Below, one piece after another: positions 31,870-42,898 of a DNA stretch of 64,000 bases (position 1 is the stretch's first letter; every line of letters begins with the position of its first letter). The translations under genes and the position numbers were made by a program. Below the pieces are notes generated by a model. That model worked only from the letters and a program-made list of their open reading frames with translations, was not told the DNA's origin and searched no databases. The DNA comes from Sclerotiophoma versabilis (Eukaryota > Ascomycota > Dothideomycetes > Pleosporales > Didymellaceae). The stretch is taken from positions 1,488,001 through 1,552,000 of the forward strand of contig JAAROD010000033.1 of the NCBI GenBank assembly GCA_012274445.1, read 5' to 3'.

Positions 31870-34230
31870 TCACTGGGCCTCAGTCCGCTGAGGTGCCCAA
31901 CCTTTCAACCAAGCCCTTGCCTTGTCCAGATCGCCATTCTCGGCTTCAAGTGCAGCAACGCACCATTCCAGACCATATCCACCCTTCCCTTCAATCCCTT
32001 TCTCGGCCGTCAGCATCTCAGCCAGCGTGCGACGCTTCTGATTCGCCTCGTCAACGCAGAAGTGCAGCGGCGTACTATATCCTCTTCCATCCATGCCCTC
32101 CAGAAAAGGCTTGACCATCGGAATCGCCTCCCGGGTGGGCACCGACTGATCACCCTGACCCAAATTCTTCCTACCAGCTCGACAAAACTCGTTCCTGCAC
32201 CATGGCTTGCCGCAGCCAGTGAGTAGCTGGCTCAAATACCGCCTCTCGATACGGCGCCGCAGCGCCTTACCCTCAGGGTCATGCAGGGACACATACAACG
32301 GCCCAAAGCATACACTGCACAGTCCGATTTCGTTTCCTGGGCCTTGACCTTTCCGTGTCCCTGCGCGCGTATCGCCCATCTTGTTTGCGCCATCCTGCGT
32401 CCGTCCACAATTCAAATTGCGACACAGCCGTGGTGTAGGGCGGGATAAGCGTTCGAGGTCGTGGTGACGGAGATGCGTCTCCATGTCTCTAAAACGCACG
32501 ATCTTTCCGCATAAGTGGCATTCTGTAGTGCGTCCGCCGTCGGCCAGTTCGTGTGGGGTGAGACCCGAGAGCAAGAGTTCTGGATTTGGCGGCTCGGTGG
32601 GGTCGCCTTCCTGTGGGACCTGTAAGTGGCAGAAGCGGCAGAGGATGAGCTTGCCAGGGCAGGTGGTGGTTTTGTGATGGGCGAGAGTGGGGAGCGAAGG
32701 GAAGTCGAGACCGCAGGAGCTGCAAGTTTGCGGGGTATGGAAGATGGCATTGTGTTTTTGAAGGCCGAGTGGGGTATTGCCCGTGAAGGTGTCATGGGGA
32801 CAATGCCAGTGGTTTTGGAATGCAGGAGAGCGCTTTTGGAAAACCTGTCCGCATCCTTTCGGGCAGAGGATATTGTTGCGCAGACAGAAATTTTCATGTA
32901 GAAAAAGTGAGCCTTTAGGCACCCACTGATTGCAATTCTTGCATTGTACTTCATCGGCACCGTGTGTAGCACCTTCGGTCGCTTTCTCGTCATTCGCCGT
33001 ATTTGCCTTGGGATCGAATATCGATACCTTTAGGTGGAACGGCTTTGGTGTGTTTGACGGAAACTCTGAAGGGTATGCACGGACCGATACCCAAACAGCT
33101 TTTGCTCCATCGAGCTCTGCGTTTGTAGGCTGTATTCGTATGCGTTTTGGGTAGTGACTCGAAGTCTCGGCGAATACATGCTCATCGGCTCGTGGGCGAA
33201 CACGCTGTTGTGCCGAATATGGACTGACGTAGAGGTCGATTTCCTCTTCATCATCTACTCCGCTGACGGCGATCTCGAGACCTTGTGACCTGTCCCATGA
33301 TTCCAGCTCGAAGTCGACGTACTCGCCTTCAAGGACCTGAGCGTCTCTACCCTTGAAGATATCGATTGCACCGCCAACAGAGCTCCCTTGGGTCGTCCCG
33401 GGCGCTTTCTGTCTCTTTGCGACGATGCTCTTCAGCGTCTCCCGGGCCTGATCTTCGTTTAAAGCCTCGATGTCAACCTCGAGATCGGTGTCGACCACGC
33501 ATATACCGTCGCCTTCTGGTTTGAAGCCATCAACAAGAAAGCGGAATTCCTCACGCTTGCCGCCCAACCCTCGACCACCGTAAACTACAAGAACCTCGCC
33601 GTTGGTCAGAGTGGTGAAGTTGGAGCGCAAATGCTCTTCGAGGAGCGACTTCCAATCTTCAGGATCATAGCCTGCTTCGAGCGGTCGCAGCTTGACAAAA
33701 GTGCCTTTGGGGAGTTGCTTGGCATGCACCGTAATCTTGGTCGATGGAATCGCATTCACTGCTTCTCCATTGCTCATGGCTGCATCGCTGACATTGTGGC
33801 CGTTAGGACTTGTGCCTCGCGAAGACTCGACGGAACTGGCCTCAATACCCAGGGCGTCTCTCAAGAAGCTACTGAGGACGATCTGTCCCTCGTCCGCTGA
33901 GAACTCGCGTATTCCTGCGTGCACAACCCTGCCATTGTCCGGGTTGACGAGTCGGAAGGTGAGCGGGTGCGGCAGTTGCTGGTGGCGCTCCTGAAACTGG
34001 GAGCGGGCCTGCCGCTCCGCAGCATGGGTGTATGGGTTGAAAGGGTCGAAGGAAGTGATGTGGGGGCGGTCCGAATCGAAGGCGACAATGGGGGCTGCGG
34101 CGAGCAGCTGCTCTAACGCGGAGGGCGGCAGGAGCATCTTATCGCCGGGCAGCTGCGTGCTTCGAGTGTGGTGGGCCAGCGCGTACTGCGCAGACCACTT
34201 GAGCTCTGCTGGCCCAGCGTCGGTGGCCAT
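31870..34230 (-). CDS. UFD1-domain protein with zinc fingers
   Basis: Ubiquitin-pathway protein of 786 aa in one exon. The start at 34230 (MATDAGPAELKWSAQY) is preferred over an ATG 53 codons upstream because the UFD1 fold begins right after it: LPGDKMLLPPSALEQLL, RLVNPDNGRVVHAGIREF and the AKQLPKGTFVKLRPLE loop. Residues about 455-600 carry CxxC and CxxxH clusters (CKNCNQW, CPKGCGQVF, CSSCGLDF, CRFCHL, CHLCGK) like TRAF-type or C2H2 fingers. Near the end, CGKPWCRNEFC resembles an AZUL-like cysteine module, and the tail (VAALEAENGDLDKARAWL) has the look of a UBA helix bundle. The order suggests a ubiquitin-recognition scaffold, related to but larger than Ufd1 of the Cdc48 complex. Confidence 0.88.
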   Translation of the reverse strand: MATDAGPAELKWSAQYALAHHTRSTQLPGDKMLLPPSALEQLLAAAPIVAFDSDRPHITSFDPFNPYTHAAERQARSQFQERHQQLPHPLTFRLVNPDNGRVVHAGIREFSADEGQIVLSSFLRDALGIEASSVESSRGTSPNGHNVSDAAMSNGEAVNAIPSTKITVHAKQLPKGTFVKLRPLEAGYDPEDWKSLLEEHLRSNFTTLTNGEVLVVYGGRGLGGKREEFRFLVDGFKPEGDGICVVDTDLEVDIEALNEDQARETLKSIVAKRQKAPGTTQGSSVGGAIDIFKGRDAQVLEGEYVDFELESWDRSQGLEIAVSGVDDEEEIDLYVSPYSAQQRVRPRADEHVFAETSSHYPKRIRIQPTNAELDGAKAVWVSVRAYPSEFPSNTPKPFHLKVSIFDPKANTANDEKATEGATHGADEVQCKNCNQWVPKGSLFLHENFCLRNNILCPKGCGQVFQKRSPAFQNHWHCPHDTFTGNTPLGLQKHNAIFHTPQTCSSCGLDFPSLPTLAHHKTTTCPGKLILCRFCHLQVPQEGDPTEPPNPELLLSGLTPHELADGGRTTECHLCGKIVRFRDMETHLRHHDLERLSRPTPRLCRNLNCGRTQDGANKMGDTRAGTRKGQGPGNEIGLCSVCFGPLYVSLHDPEGKALRRRIERRYLSQLLTGCGKPWCRNEFCRAGRKNLGQGDQSVPTREAIPMVKPFLEGMDGRGYSTPLHFCVDEANQKRRTLAEMLTAEKGIEGKGGYGLEWCVAALEAENGDLDKARAWLKGWAPQRTEAQ

Positions 34231-35188
34231 TGTGGAGCTCGTTATTGGGGATGCATGCAGCAGGTGTCGAGAAGGAACACCGGCCTCATATCCAGGATGT
34301 GCTATCGTGAGCGGAGGCAAATTATCGCTGACACATGCAACACAACTCTCTCTGGAAGATTCGAAGCCTCGTCTGGGAGACATCGTCATACGCTAAGAGC
34401 GCTGCTTATCGATAGCAAGCCAAAACACGCGGCGCGTCGAGGCAAAGGCGCCCGAAGGCGCTCAGCGACACGATGCTGTGCTACATGTCACCTTGGACAA
34501 CAAACAAAGTGCAGATGCTTGATCTGGCAGGTGCGATGCACGGCGGCCTTGCGGCCTCGCGGCCTCGCTCTCTGCGCCGTGCTGAGTGCTGACCGACTCT
34601 ATCACGCAATGTCGCCGTGGCCGTCGCTCGTTTAGATACCATCTGATAATTGCGGCCCCACCCCGCCGATAGCTCCGCTGCCCCCAGAATGTATCCCACT
34701 GTATCCCCTGCGGCCCGGTCGCGTCGGCTTGCCTGCTAGATGCCTTGACGGCCGTTGTTTTGGCCTGTTTCTACGGTATGCACCCAAGACTTTCATAGTA
34801 CTTGGCTGCCGTGTTGTGTTCCCACTTGTGCCTCACCTTGGGCCCTGATCTCCCAGAAAGCTTTCTACTTCCAGCCGCTGGGGATGCTTGGCTGTGGCTT
34901 TGTTGGCTTCCCTGAAGTCGATCATCCACAAACATAGCGCCGACATGGACACCGAATCCCACCCCGTAAGTTGAGCCGCGCCAGTCCTTACTACACGCGG
35001 TGTATCAAACGCCGCCCTCAACACCACGTCCTGCAGGGTCATACTCGTGGCACGTGTCGTCTGGGCTCTGTTCTCCCTTTGAATAAAAAGTTGGTGAGTA
35101 CCCTCTTAACCTCCAGCTCTGTCTGGAAGGATCCTCCATCCCAAGCACCCTTCTGGTCGCGTCATCCAAGTTGCGACTCCTCATTACC
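34231..35188. other. Divergent promoter region
   Basis: 958 bp between the starts of the UFD1-domain gene (minus) and the F-box gene (plus). GC-rich near 34400-34720 and with no supported gene. Candidate introns could lie in the 5' UTRs (a GTGAGTACC donor near 35093). Confidence 0.5.
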
Positions 35189-37031
35189 ATGGGACCCTCC
35201 ACATTCTCCAATAGCCTGCCTACCTCCCTGGTGGATCTTCTTTCCAACTCTCTGATCTTGCACCAAACCGCGCCGTATCTCCCCGTCTCCTCGCTTTGCG
35301 CTCTCTCAGCGACTTCCAAAGCCCTGTACGACGTCATCCGCCAGTTTCCCGAAGCTTTTCGATACCTTGACCTGTCGCCCGTCAAGTCCGCCATTGTACC
35401 GTTTGATGGCCCACTCGATGGCGGCGGTATCAGTTGGCGTGCTGAGCGCATGGATGAGTCCCTGTCTGAAGATGACTTCTACTCTGGACCCTTGCGCGGC
35501 ATCGTTTACAGGCTCGAGAAGCAGCGTGTCCTCCACAACGTACACACTCTTGTGCTGGATGGTCTGAGCGTGACAGCTGAGTTTGTCAAAGAGCTCATCA
35601 CCGAAGACCGATACAATGTCAGGCTGCTGTCAATTCGGGAGGTCAAGCACTTGAACGAACGCAAGCTCCAGCAGTACCTCAGATATGCGGTACGCCCCTC
35701 GAGGGCTGAAGGCACCCCTAGAGTCAAAGGAATCTACCTGTTCGGACCCCGCGATCGACAGTACGAGCCCGAGTCGACACGCGCATCCTCTCCTTCTGCC
35801 TCTCGTGGCGTCATGTCTTCACAAGGAGCTCAAATCGGCGCAGAATGGAACCAGAAGTCGTCTCAAGCTCTCAATACTGCATTGGCACGAACTGAGGATA
35901 GATGGTATCAGTCTTCTGGCAAGATGGTCACAACGCGACTGTCTCCAGAATGGGCTGAGGTTGTACAGGCGTGTGAGGGTCTTATCTCTTTTGATGCCGT
36001 TCTCTGCAGAGGACCGCGCCACGACCCGAGCAAGGCCTACGTTAGGGAAGGTGCAGCAAGCAGCATACCGCACCCAGGTGCATTCCTCAGGCCTACTATT
36101 GCGACTGTGGCGCTGGGACCAGCCGGCTGCGAAACGTGTCACTCTTCGTCTGAAGGCCCAGCAATCTTTGGCGATTCGCCCGCATCCCAGTTTCCTCTTT
36201 TGAGCCCTGTACCACTCCACGGAAGCACACTACGCGCGGCTAAGGTTCCACATACAACCGAAGGATCAGGCCCTCCACCGCTGTATATGCGCTGTGAAGA
36301 ATGTCTCAAAGGCCGCTGGTGCGAAAGATGCCACAAGTGGTGGGATGAGGACTGCTACGCTGGATCAACTGTTGCACAACGGACCGAGCTTCAACAGACT
36401 GAGCTTGCGGAGACCTTGACATCTGACGGCACGACCTCCATGATTCCGAAGCAAACCATCAAGGTACATATGGGCCTCTGCGTAGATCACTGTCTGGTTG
36501 GCGAAATGATGGCCGGCGCAGGGAGCAATGGGATGTGGGGATGAACGATTTACCTTGGCGCGCAAGGCGATGGCCCTGCCGGAATGCATTCACCATGTAG
36601 TTGGATCCGGACTCAGTCTTTACGGCTGGACTTGGAACCTGCTTCTGGATAATGGCACCTCGGACCTGGCTTTGTCGCGCCAAGGTATGTGCTTGACAGA
36701 TGATGAGGAAACAGGCTGACGTGGCACTACACAGATTATCGGTGTTCGACGCGACTGCTTTGGCTGTGGCCATACAGTAAGTGCTGCCATTCGACGAGTC
36801 GAGACTCGCGCTGACGTTCCGTAGTGTATAAGCTGTAAGGAGCTTTTCATTCGACAGTGTAAGAAATGTCAGAACGAATACTGCCTCGAAGACAACGACG
36901 CTTCATCTGATACTTTGGTAAGCGATCAGATCTTTCGTTTTGGTGAAGATATGCGTAGCTTGCAGATGCTAATACCACGGCAGTGCGATTGGTGCAACTT
37001 CACTTCACGACGGACAGTCGAGATGTACTAG
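35189..37031 (+). CDS. F-box-like protein with C-terminal zinc-ribbon
   Basis: The start is ATG 35189 (TACCATGGG context). Residues 10-55 (LVDLLSNSLILHQTAPYLPVSSLCALSATSKALYDVI) look like an F-box; long Ser/Pro-rich middle parts follow, then cysteine clusters CETC and MRCEECLKGRWCERCHKWW. The first frame stops at 36544 after GAGSNGMWG. Three downstream exons then splice perfectly in phase 0: 36735-36776 (VRRDCFGCGHT), 36825-36917 (CISCKELF, CKKCQNEYC) and 36984-37031 (CDWCNFTSRR, then TAG). They must belong to this gene, but the join to the main exon is unresolved: phase-0 donors at 36464, 36482 and 36497 are all possible, perhaps with a middle exon at 36601-36684. A role as SCF substrate receptor is inference. 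Confidence 0.7.
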
Positions 37032-37681
37032 TCTGTCCACACAGACACTATGCCAGTGTTCTGTGCTTGAAGCAAAGCCCCAACGACTTGGAAATGAAAT
37101 AGGTTGGTGTAAACTGGATGTGATTATGACCTTGCGATTGGCGTTAATATTGATACCCCCCTCATTCTTAGTTCAAAGCGTACTTGCTCTTGCCTTCGGT
37201 TTGCACTTGATTTGATGTGACTCAAGCTTTCAAGTGATGAATTATACCGCATCGACTTTAATCCCAGGAACAAGCTTAAACAACCCTGGAATTGCTCAAA
37301 GAATCGGCGGGCTGCTCTGCCACCAACCTGCACGTGACAGCTGCGGAGTGCGGCCGGCGAATCAACTCCAATAAGCTCCGAGCCAACAATGACATGTGGC
37401 TGCCACTCTTGAGCTTCAACAAACGAGACACCGCAATTGCTTCTTCTTCTTTCCATTCAACTGTTCTCTGCTGATCTGGCTGTCGACTCGCTTTCTTCGC
37501 ATCACCTGTCGTTCTCTTACTCACCTCCGGTGACGTCGCTCGGTTTCTCCACGTAACAAGTTCAGCGAAGACGGAGACAGCGATTCCAGGCTTCCACATC
37601 AGCACCCTCTAGTCCACGTCCACCTCAGGCGACCTCTACTACACCTCTTGGTCTCCAAGCTTTCCGTACGCGACAGTCACA
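37032..37681. other. Upstream region of YIP1
   Basis: 650 bp holding the 3' UTR of the F-box gene and the promoter and pyrimidine-rich 5' UTR of YIP1. No supported ORF. Confidence 0.5.
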
Positions 37682-38726
37682 ATGGCATCGTATGGTTATG
37701 GACAGAACCCCCAGTACGGCGGCGGGGGTGCGCAAAACCTCCAATTCTACTCCTCCTCCTTCACGAACCAGCCAGTATCCGGGCACTCGACACCGTTCCA
37801 GGCCAACTACGGTGCGCCGGCAGCCCAGACTTTCCCTACACAATATGGTCAGGGGTTCTCTGCGCCAGGCGTCAGTGGACAGATGGGCATGGGAGAATCA
37901 GGGCTGCGGACAGGATGGCTCGCGGCCTTTGGTGCAGAGGGTTATGAAGGGGAGCCACCGCTACTGGAAGAGCTTGGAGTGAACTTTGGACACATCCAAT
38001 CGAAGACACTTGCGGTGCTGAATCCTTTCCGGCGGATTGAACCGCACATTCTGGACGACAGCGACGTTGCTGGTCCCATCCTCTTCTTCTTTGTCTTCGG
38101 CACATCGCTTTTGGTGAGTGGAAGCATCTTTTAAAAGACGTCGGAAAGCCTAACGCACTGCAGCTCTCGGGAAAGCTTCACTTTGGATACATCTATGGTA
38201 CGTCCGCTCTTACCAGAACAATAGACGCTGGCTGACGTTTCGACAGGACTGGGACTTGTAGGCACAATTCTGCTCCACCAGATCATCTCGCTCATGTCGC
38301 CTCCTATAAGCGCAGATGATGCCGCCGCCGCAGGACAAGACCACGGACAGCCGCGCGGCTCTCACCTCGGTTCGTCGTTGACATACCCTCGATCAGCTTC
38401 AATCGTGGGCTACTGCTTGCTTCCTCTCGTTCTGGTTTCGACTTTGGGCATTGTCATACCTTTGGACGGGGTCTTTGGCTACATTGTCACGATTCTATCC
38501 ATCATGTGGTGCTCGTATTCATCTAGTTCCATGTTCACCGTTGCCGGTAAGTCGTCGCGATATGACGGTATAATACCACATACTGACTGCTGCAGGCCGC
38601 ATGACTTCGATGAGAGGACTTGTTGCATACCCTATGGTACTGTTCTACGGCAGTTTTGGCATCATGGCGATATTTAGCTCTCGAGGCACTGGACAGTTGG
38701 GCAAGGTGGCGGCTGGACAGGCATGA
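37682..38726 (+). CDS. YIP1: Yip1-family Golgi/ER membrane protein
   Basis: Rab-GTPase-interacting protein of ER-Golgi vesicle traffic. Exons 37682-38113, 38164-38197, 38247-38546 and 38596-38726 join in phase to 298 aa. A Gly/Gln/Ser-rich cytosolic N-terminus (about 75 residues) is followed by the family signature: LNPFRRI, DSDVAGPILFFFVFG, LSGKLHFGYIYG, IVGYCLLPLVLVSTLGI and YSSSSMFTVAGRM. Five membrane segments are visible. The second exon is only 34 nt and codes part of the conserved GKLHFGYIYG segment. The motif order fits Yip1/YIPF5 rather than Yif1 or Yip4/5. Confidence 0.93.
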
Positions 38727-39034
38727 AGGACTAGAGAGGCCCCAAAAGGCGTATTTGGTGGATTATCAGCATAAAGCGAACGGCGCACGATACCATGAGG
38801 TAGAATACAATTTCCCAATGGCAGCTTTGACATTCACACGTCGAGCATCATTGGGCCAATCGGCGTGCGGCAATTGCTTAGTGCATCGCAGACGGATGAC
38901 GACGAGGACCCTGCCCTACTCTTTCCGAGCGGCCAAAACTTTCTCCCCCGAGCTCTCCGCCACGCGCAGACCATCAACATATACCCTTAGTTGCCTCTTC
39001 TCTTCAGCCTAATTCTTCTGTACAATACTTGATC
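38727..39034. other. YIP1 to heme lyase gap
   Basis: 308 bp between tandem genes. It should carry the YIP1 3' UTR and the heme lyase promoter. Nothing else is seen. Confidence 0.5.
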
Positions 39035-40112
39035 ATGGGTTGGTTTTGGGCAGACACTACGCCTTCTGCGCCCGCTGCGCCTGTTGCGCCGCATCCCATG
39101 CCCGCCGGCGATGTGAACCCTCCTGTATGTCAGTCTTGCGCACGCAGCAGGCGTTTCTAACAAACTGCAGCCGCAATGTCCTATGCACAAGCCCGCGACG
39201 ACGCCCGTGCAAGCAGAGAAGGCACAAGTTCCCAAGGGCGCCTGCCCTTACGTTCCTCCTGGAAACGCATCATCGACTCCCGAACCCAAGACTGGCCTCC
39301 TCGCAAAGCTGAACCCGCTCAACAACATGTTCTCCGAACTCGACAACAAGAAAGCGGACATCCAGTCCCGCGACCTCCCTCTCTCCCGCGAAGCCTCTAC
39401 GATCCCCAAAGGCGACGGCTCGCTGTGGGAGTATCCCTCGCCTCAACAAATGTACAACGCCATGTTGCGCAAAGGCTACACCGACACGGACGTCACCGCT
39501 GTCGAGTCCATGGTCTCGGTACATAACTTCCTGAACGAGGGCGCCTGGGCCGAGATCATGGGCTGGGAGCGCCGATTCGCACGCGGCTTGAAGGAGGGTT
39601 ATGAGATCTGCAAGAACGGCGAGCAGATCGCTGACTTGAAGCTGGGCGTAGGCACGACCGAGGACGGCATCTTTGATACGACGACGTGGGATGTGAGAGA
39701 CGTACCGCCCCCGAAACTGTTGCGCTTCACGGGTCGGCCGACGGAAAGAACACCAAAGGCGACGGTCATGCAGTGGCTTGGATGGATCAATCCCGAGAAA
39801 TACGGTACTGCACCACCATTCGATCGTCACGACTGGTTTGTTGAGAGGTGCAACGAGCGGGGTTGCAAGGAGGTTCGATACGTGATCGATTACTACGAGG
39901 GCCAGGCGGTTTCGGAGGATGAGCCTGTCTTCCACCTGGACATCAGGCCTGCGATCGACGGACCGACCAGCGCAGCGGAGAGGCTGATTCGCTCTGGCAC
40001 GGAGCTTTGGTGGCAAGCCAGTGGCGGGAGTGCCAGGATGCTGAGGAAGCTGCAGGAAGAGAGGAGGAGGAGGGAAGAGGAGGCAGCTGCTAACGGTAGG
40101 CAGTACAGCTAG
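39035..40112 (+). CDS. CYC3: Mitochondrial cytochrome c-type heme lyase
   Basis: Intermembrane-space enzyme that attaches heme covalently to the CxxCH motif of apocytochrome c or c1. Exons 39035-39124 and 39171-40112 (46-bp intron) give 343 aa. Two CP heme-regulatory motifs, QCPMH and ACPYV, precede the conserved core: LNPLNNMF, IPKGDGSLWEYPSPQQMYNAMLRKG, VSVHNFLNEGAW, PFDRHDWFVERC and YYEG, with the family His residues of HNFLNEG and RHDW. The Glu/Arg-rich tail (EERRRREEEAAANG) is not part of the fold. I cannot tell from sequence alone whether it serves cytochrome c (CYC3) or c1 (CYT2); the symbol is the likelier guess. Confidence 0.9.
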
Positions 40113-40375
40113 GCTCTTGATCCGTTGGGGATTCGAAAGAGGTGAAAGTGTTACGGAAACTATGTGTATGAGGCATTGCGCGGCGTCTGGTCTTTTGATT
40201 TGTATGATTGGGGTGTATAACACAAGGCTCTTACCAAGGTTTGAAGCACGATCGCTAGAGTCTCTACTTGGTTTCGGTGTACTCCATACTTGATGCAGTT
40301 AGAATCCCTGCTATAGCTTTGACAGTTTTCAATGACGACACATTTTTTCTACAAATGTCGCAACCTTGCCCTATT

Positions 40376-40406
<31 letters not shown>

Positions 40407-41140
40407 GAGCACACAGGGTATATGTGTACGCAAAGTGCAACGCAGCCAGCATGATCCAACGCAAAGCTTATTAAGCCATCATGCTACACTACACTACACC
40501 ATACTACACCACACCACACTACACTACACTACACTACACTACACTACACTACATTACGTTACATTACATTACATTTCATTACAACAAGTAACCAACAAGC
40601 CATCCGTCAGCGTCCGAATCGGAGCAGCAGCAAGGTAGTGTACGGACCGAAAAGCTGCAACCACTTACAATTGCTCTTTGTCATTCATTAGGCAAGGACA
40701 GGACGACCAATAAGGTAATTCAATTCAATTCGAGGAGGAGGAGGAGGAGGAGGAGGAGGAGTGCAGACAATAGTAAAAGTCTTGGGGGTGTAACATCCGA
40801 GGGGATGGTATAGCAGTGCGGCTTTTCAAGTGCTGACTGAGATGATGAGCTGTAGGTGGTGTGACTCCAAGATTTTCTTTGTTGCTTGGACTTGCTTGAT
40901 GTTGTTACGTATGTATATTTGCTTTGCTTTGTTTTGCTTGCTTGCTTGCTTGCTTGCTTGTTGGTCGCGGCTCTTTTCGGTCACGGATGTTGCCGCTCAC
41001 GGCTCTTTCTGTACTTGTATCTTTCTGGCCACAGATCTTTCATACGGCTCTTTCATACGGCTCTTTCAATGAATGTACAAGGATGTTTCAGTGCAAGGAT
41101 GTTCCAGTACAACCACGCTCCAGTACAAGCATGTTTCAGA
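40113..41140. repeat. Cluster of simple sequence repeats
   Basis: 1 kb between two convergent genes and filled with short tandem arrays: 28 T at 40379-40406, a (CTACA)n to (CATTA)n pentanucleotide array at 40484-40583, (GAG)n at 40732-40761, (GCTT)n at 40935-40960, and a decayed array of CGGCTCTTTCATA and CAAGGATGTTTCAGTG-like units at about 40968-41150. ORFs crossing it are artefacts of periodic sequence. Confidence 0.85.
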
Positions 41141-41617
41141 TTACGACTCTTTCAGGCCTATCTCCGCTGCAATTCTGTTGCAAAATTCGGCCATCTCGAC
41201 GTCCTTGATGCTCAGTCCTTCCGGTCTATGCGTCGTCCACTCCACCGTCACCTTGTTGTACAGGTTCGACCATTCGGGGTGGTGTCTCTGGACTTTGCAT
41301 TCCTGGGCCACTGTGTCCATGAATTTCCACGCGTTGTTGAATGTCTTGAAGAGGAAGTGGCGTTTTAGGCCTTTCCTAGACGGGGTGAGTTCCCATGTGT
41401 CAAGCAGTGGTGTTACGCGAGTGGGCAAATCCGCGGGCTGGTTTGCGGAGAAGTTGATTTGATGCCGTGGTTCACTGGTTGCCATGGCTGCGCGGGATGT
41501 TGCGAATGGCCTGACTTTGATCGAAGATCTGGTGTACGGGACTGGAGTGAACTGGGCCCGTGTTGGAGGGGTTGGGCGGGATGTTGGAGTCAGCTGTGCT
41601 CTGTACAATCTGGGCAT
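41141..41617 (-). CDS. Pterin-4a-carbinolamine dehydratase
   Basis: Dehydratase that recycles tetrahydrobiopterin-type cofactors. One exon of 158 aa from ATG 41617; an in-frame GTG three codons upstream is not used. Residues 1-48 (MPRLYRAQLTPTSRP ... RPFATSRAA) are Arg/Ser/Pro-rich with no acid, a good mitochondrial presequence, so import is likely. The catalytic core matches the family: KTFNNAWKFMDTVAQECKVQ, RHHPEWSNLYNKVTVEWTTH with the active-site His pair, and GLSIKDVEMAEFCNRIA. The simple-repeat cluster begins directly at its 3' end. Confidence 0.92.
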   Translation of the reverse strand: MPRLYRAQLTPTSRPTPPTRAQFTPVPYTRSSIKVRPFATSRAAMATSEPRHQINFSANQPADLPTRVTPLLDTWELTPSRKGLKRHFLFKTFNNAWKFMDTVAQECKVQRHHPEWSNLYNKVTVEWTTHRPEGLSIKDVEMAEFCNRIAAEIGLKES

Positions 41618-42898
41618 GTCAGGCACACGGGGAAATGACTAAGCGGTGGTGTGTGTGTGTGTGTGCTTTGGTGAGTACTTACGGAAGTGCTCTGATGAAG
41701 CACCTGGGGTTTGTGGGCATGGCAAGGCTGATGCTACTGTGCAACCAAAGGCAAAGGGCGTTACTCTCTTGATATCGGTGGATTGCTATCACTTGCACTT
41801 GCTAATCACAGAACAGCAGTATTGGATTTCAGGTGAATCAAGATGCATCCACGGTGGTTGGGTGGTGGCTCGGCCCATGCCGCAGATCAGCTTGGACCAC
41901 TTTCATTGCTTCGTCATACGGCATCCTGCATTCGTCCGCCTACTGAAGGAGTCTCCGCAACAGCATCAGCATTTTGGTCATGCTTGCGGGCAGTCAAAGC
42001 CAGCATGTAAGAAGACCCGCAAGAAGGGAATTGCAAGGTTTTGATCGTGAACGGAGGGTTGATCACGTTCTCAACCCCCCTGGCCATCATACACGGCAGT
42101 AGCATTGGTAAGACGGTCAAGTCGGCAGATCATGTATTTGCGCAACACAAGCTAGGCAGTAGAGAGGTTTGCAACAGCACTCGTCGGCAGCTTCGGATCG
42201 GGAGCTTGTGCATCTCGTAATCCTGATGCTCTTGGCGGAAATCAAGACGGCATTGGTAAGCCCAGCAGGCAAGCATCGAATGGCAGGCCGTATTGCAACA
42301 GGACTTGCCCAAGTCAGCAAGTGTGCAACGTGAGCCCTGGGTAGTGGCTTTATATCAGCATGGCACGGTGCTGTGCCGTTGAACGAGTGCCCGCGCAGCA
42401 ATGTGGTGATGAGTACTTGACCCGAGGCCGAGCTAAGGCCTGGTGAATACTTAAGGATAACGGATGCCGCCCCATGACTAAACCTTCAGTCAGCACCCAC
42501 CCTCAGTCAGCACCCCCTCGCCAGTAAGTTGCTCGCACCAGTCCACCCAGTCTCGCAATGCGCGCAACGACAGCAATGTTGTCGCAAACGCCGGCGCACT
42601 GTGCTCGGCGCGACAGCGGCCCTGCTAACGCTTCCCGTGCAGACGCGCTCTCTGTCATTTGCACCGTCGCGACTTCGCACCGCTGCGCCGCACGTCACCG
42701 GTACGCGCGCAATAGAAGGCCGCCGTGGTGAAGTCGTCCGCGACCACAACGCCAGCTCGTGTCGGGCCGCGCCGAGAATAGCTACAGCTCTGCTGTCTAA
42801 TCAGCGCCACTGCATTCATCCGCAGCTGGGACCGTCTTGCAGTGCATTGAATGAGCCGAACCATATACCCCTCGATCCGCAGCGACATTGGCTATAAC
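41618..42898. other. Divergent promoter region
   Basis: 1281 bp between the dehydratase (minus) and kapC (plus) starts. A (GT)n microsatellite lies at 41648-41666. The stretch 42520-42880 is GC-rich and probably kapC leader sequence; ORFs within it lack coding features. Confidence 0.5.

Noticed and set aside
39270..40223. 317-aa minus-strand ORF opposite the heme lyase
   Set aside because: The plus strand carries the conserved heme lyase; the opposite frame is open only because of GC-rich codon use.
40405..40638. ORF reading repeated TLHYT units
   Set aside because: Produced by the pentanucleotide array, not a protein repeat.
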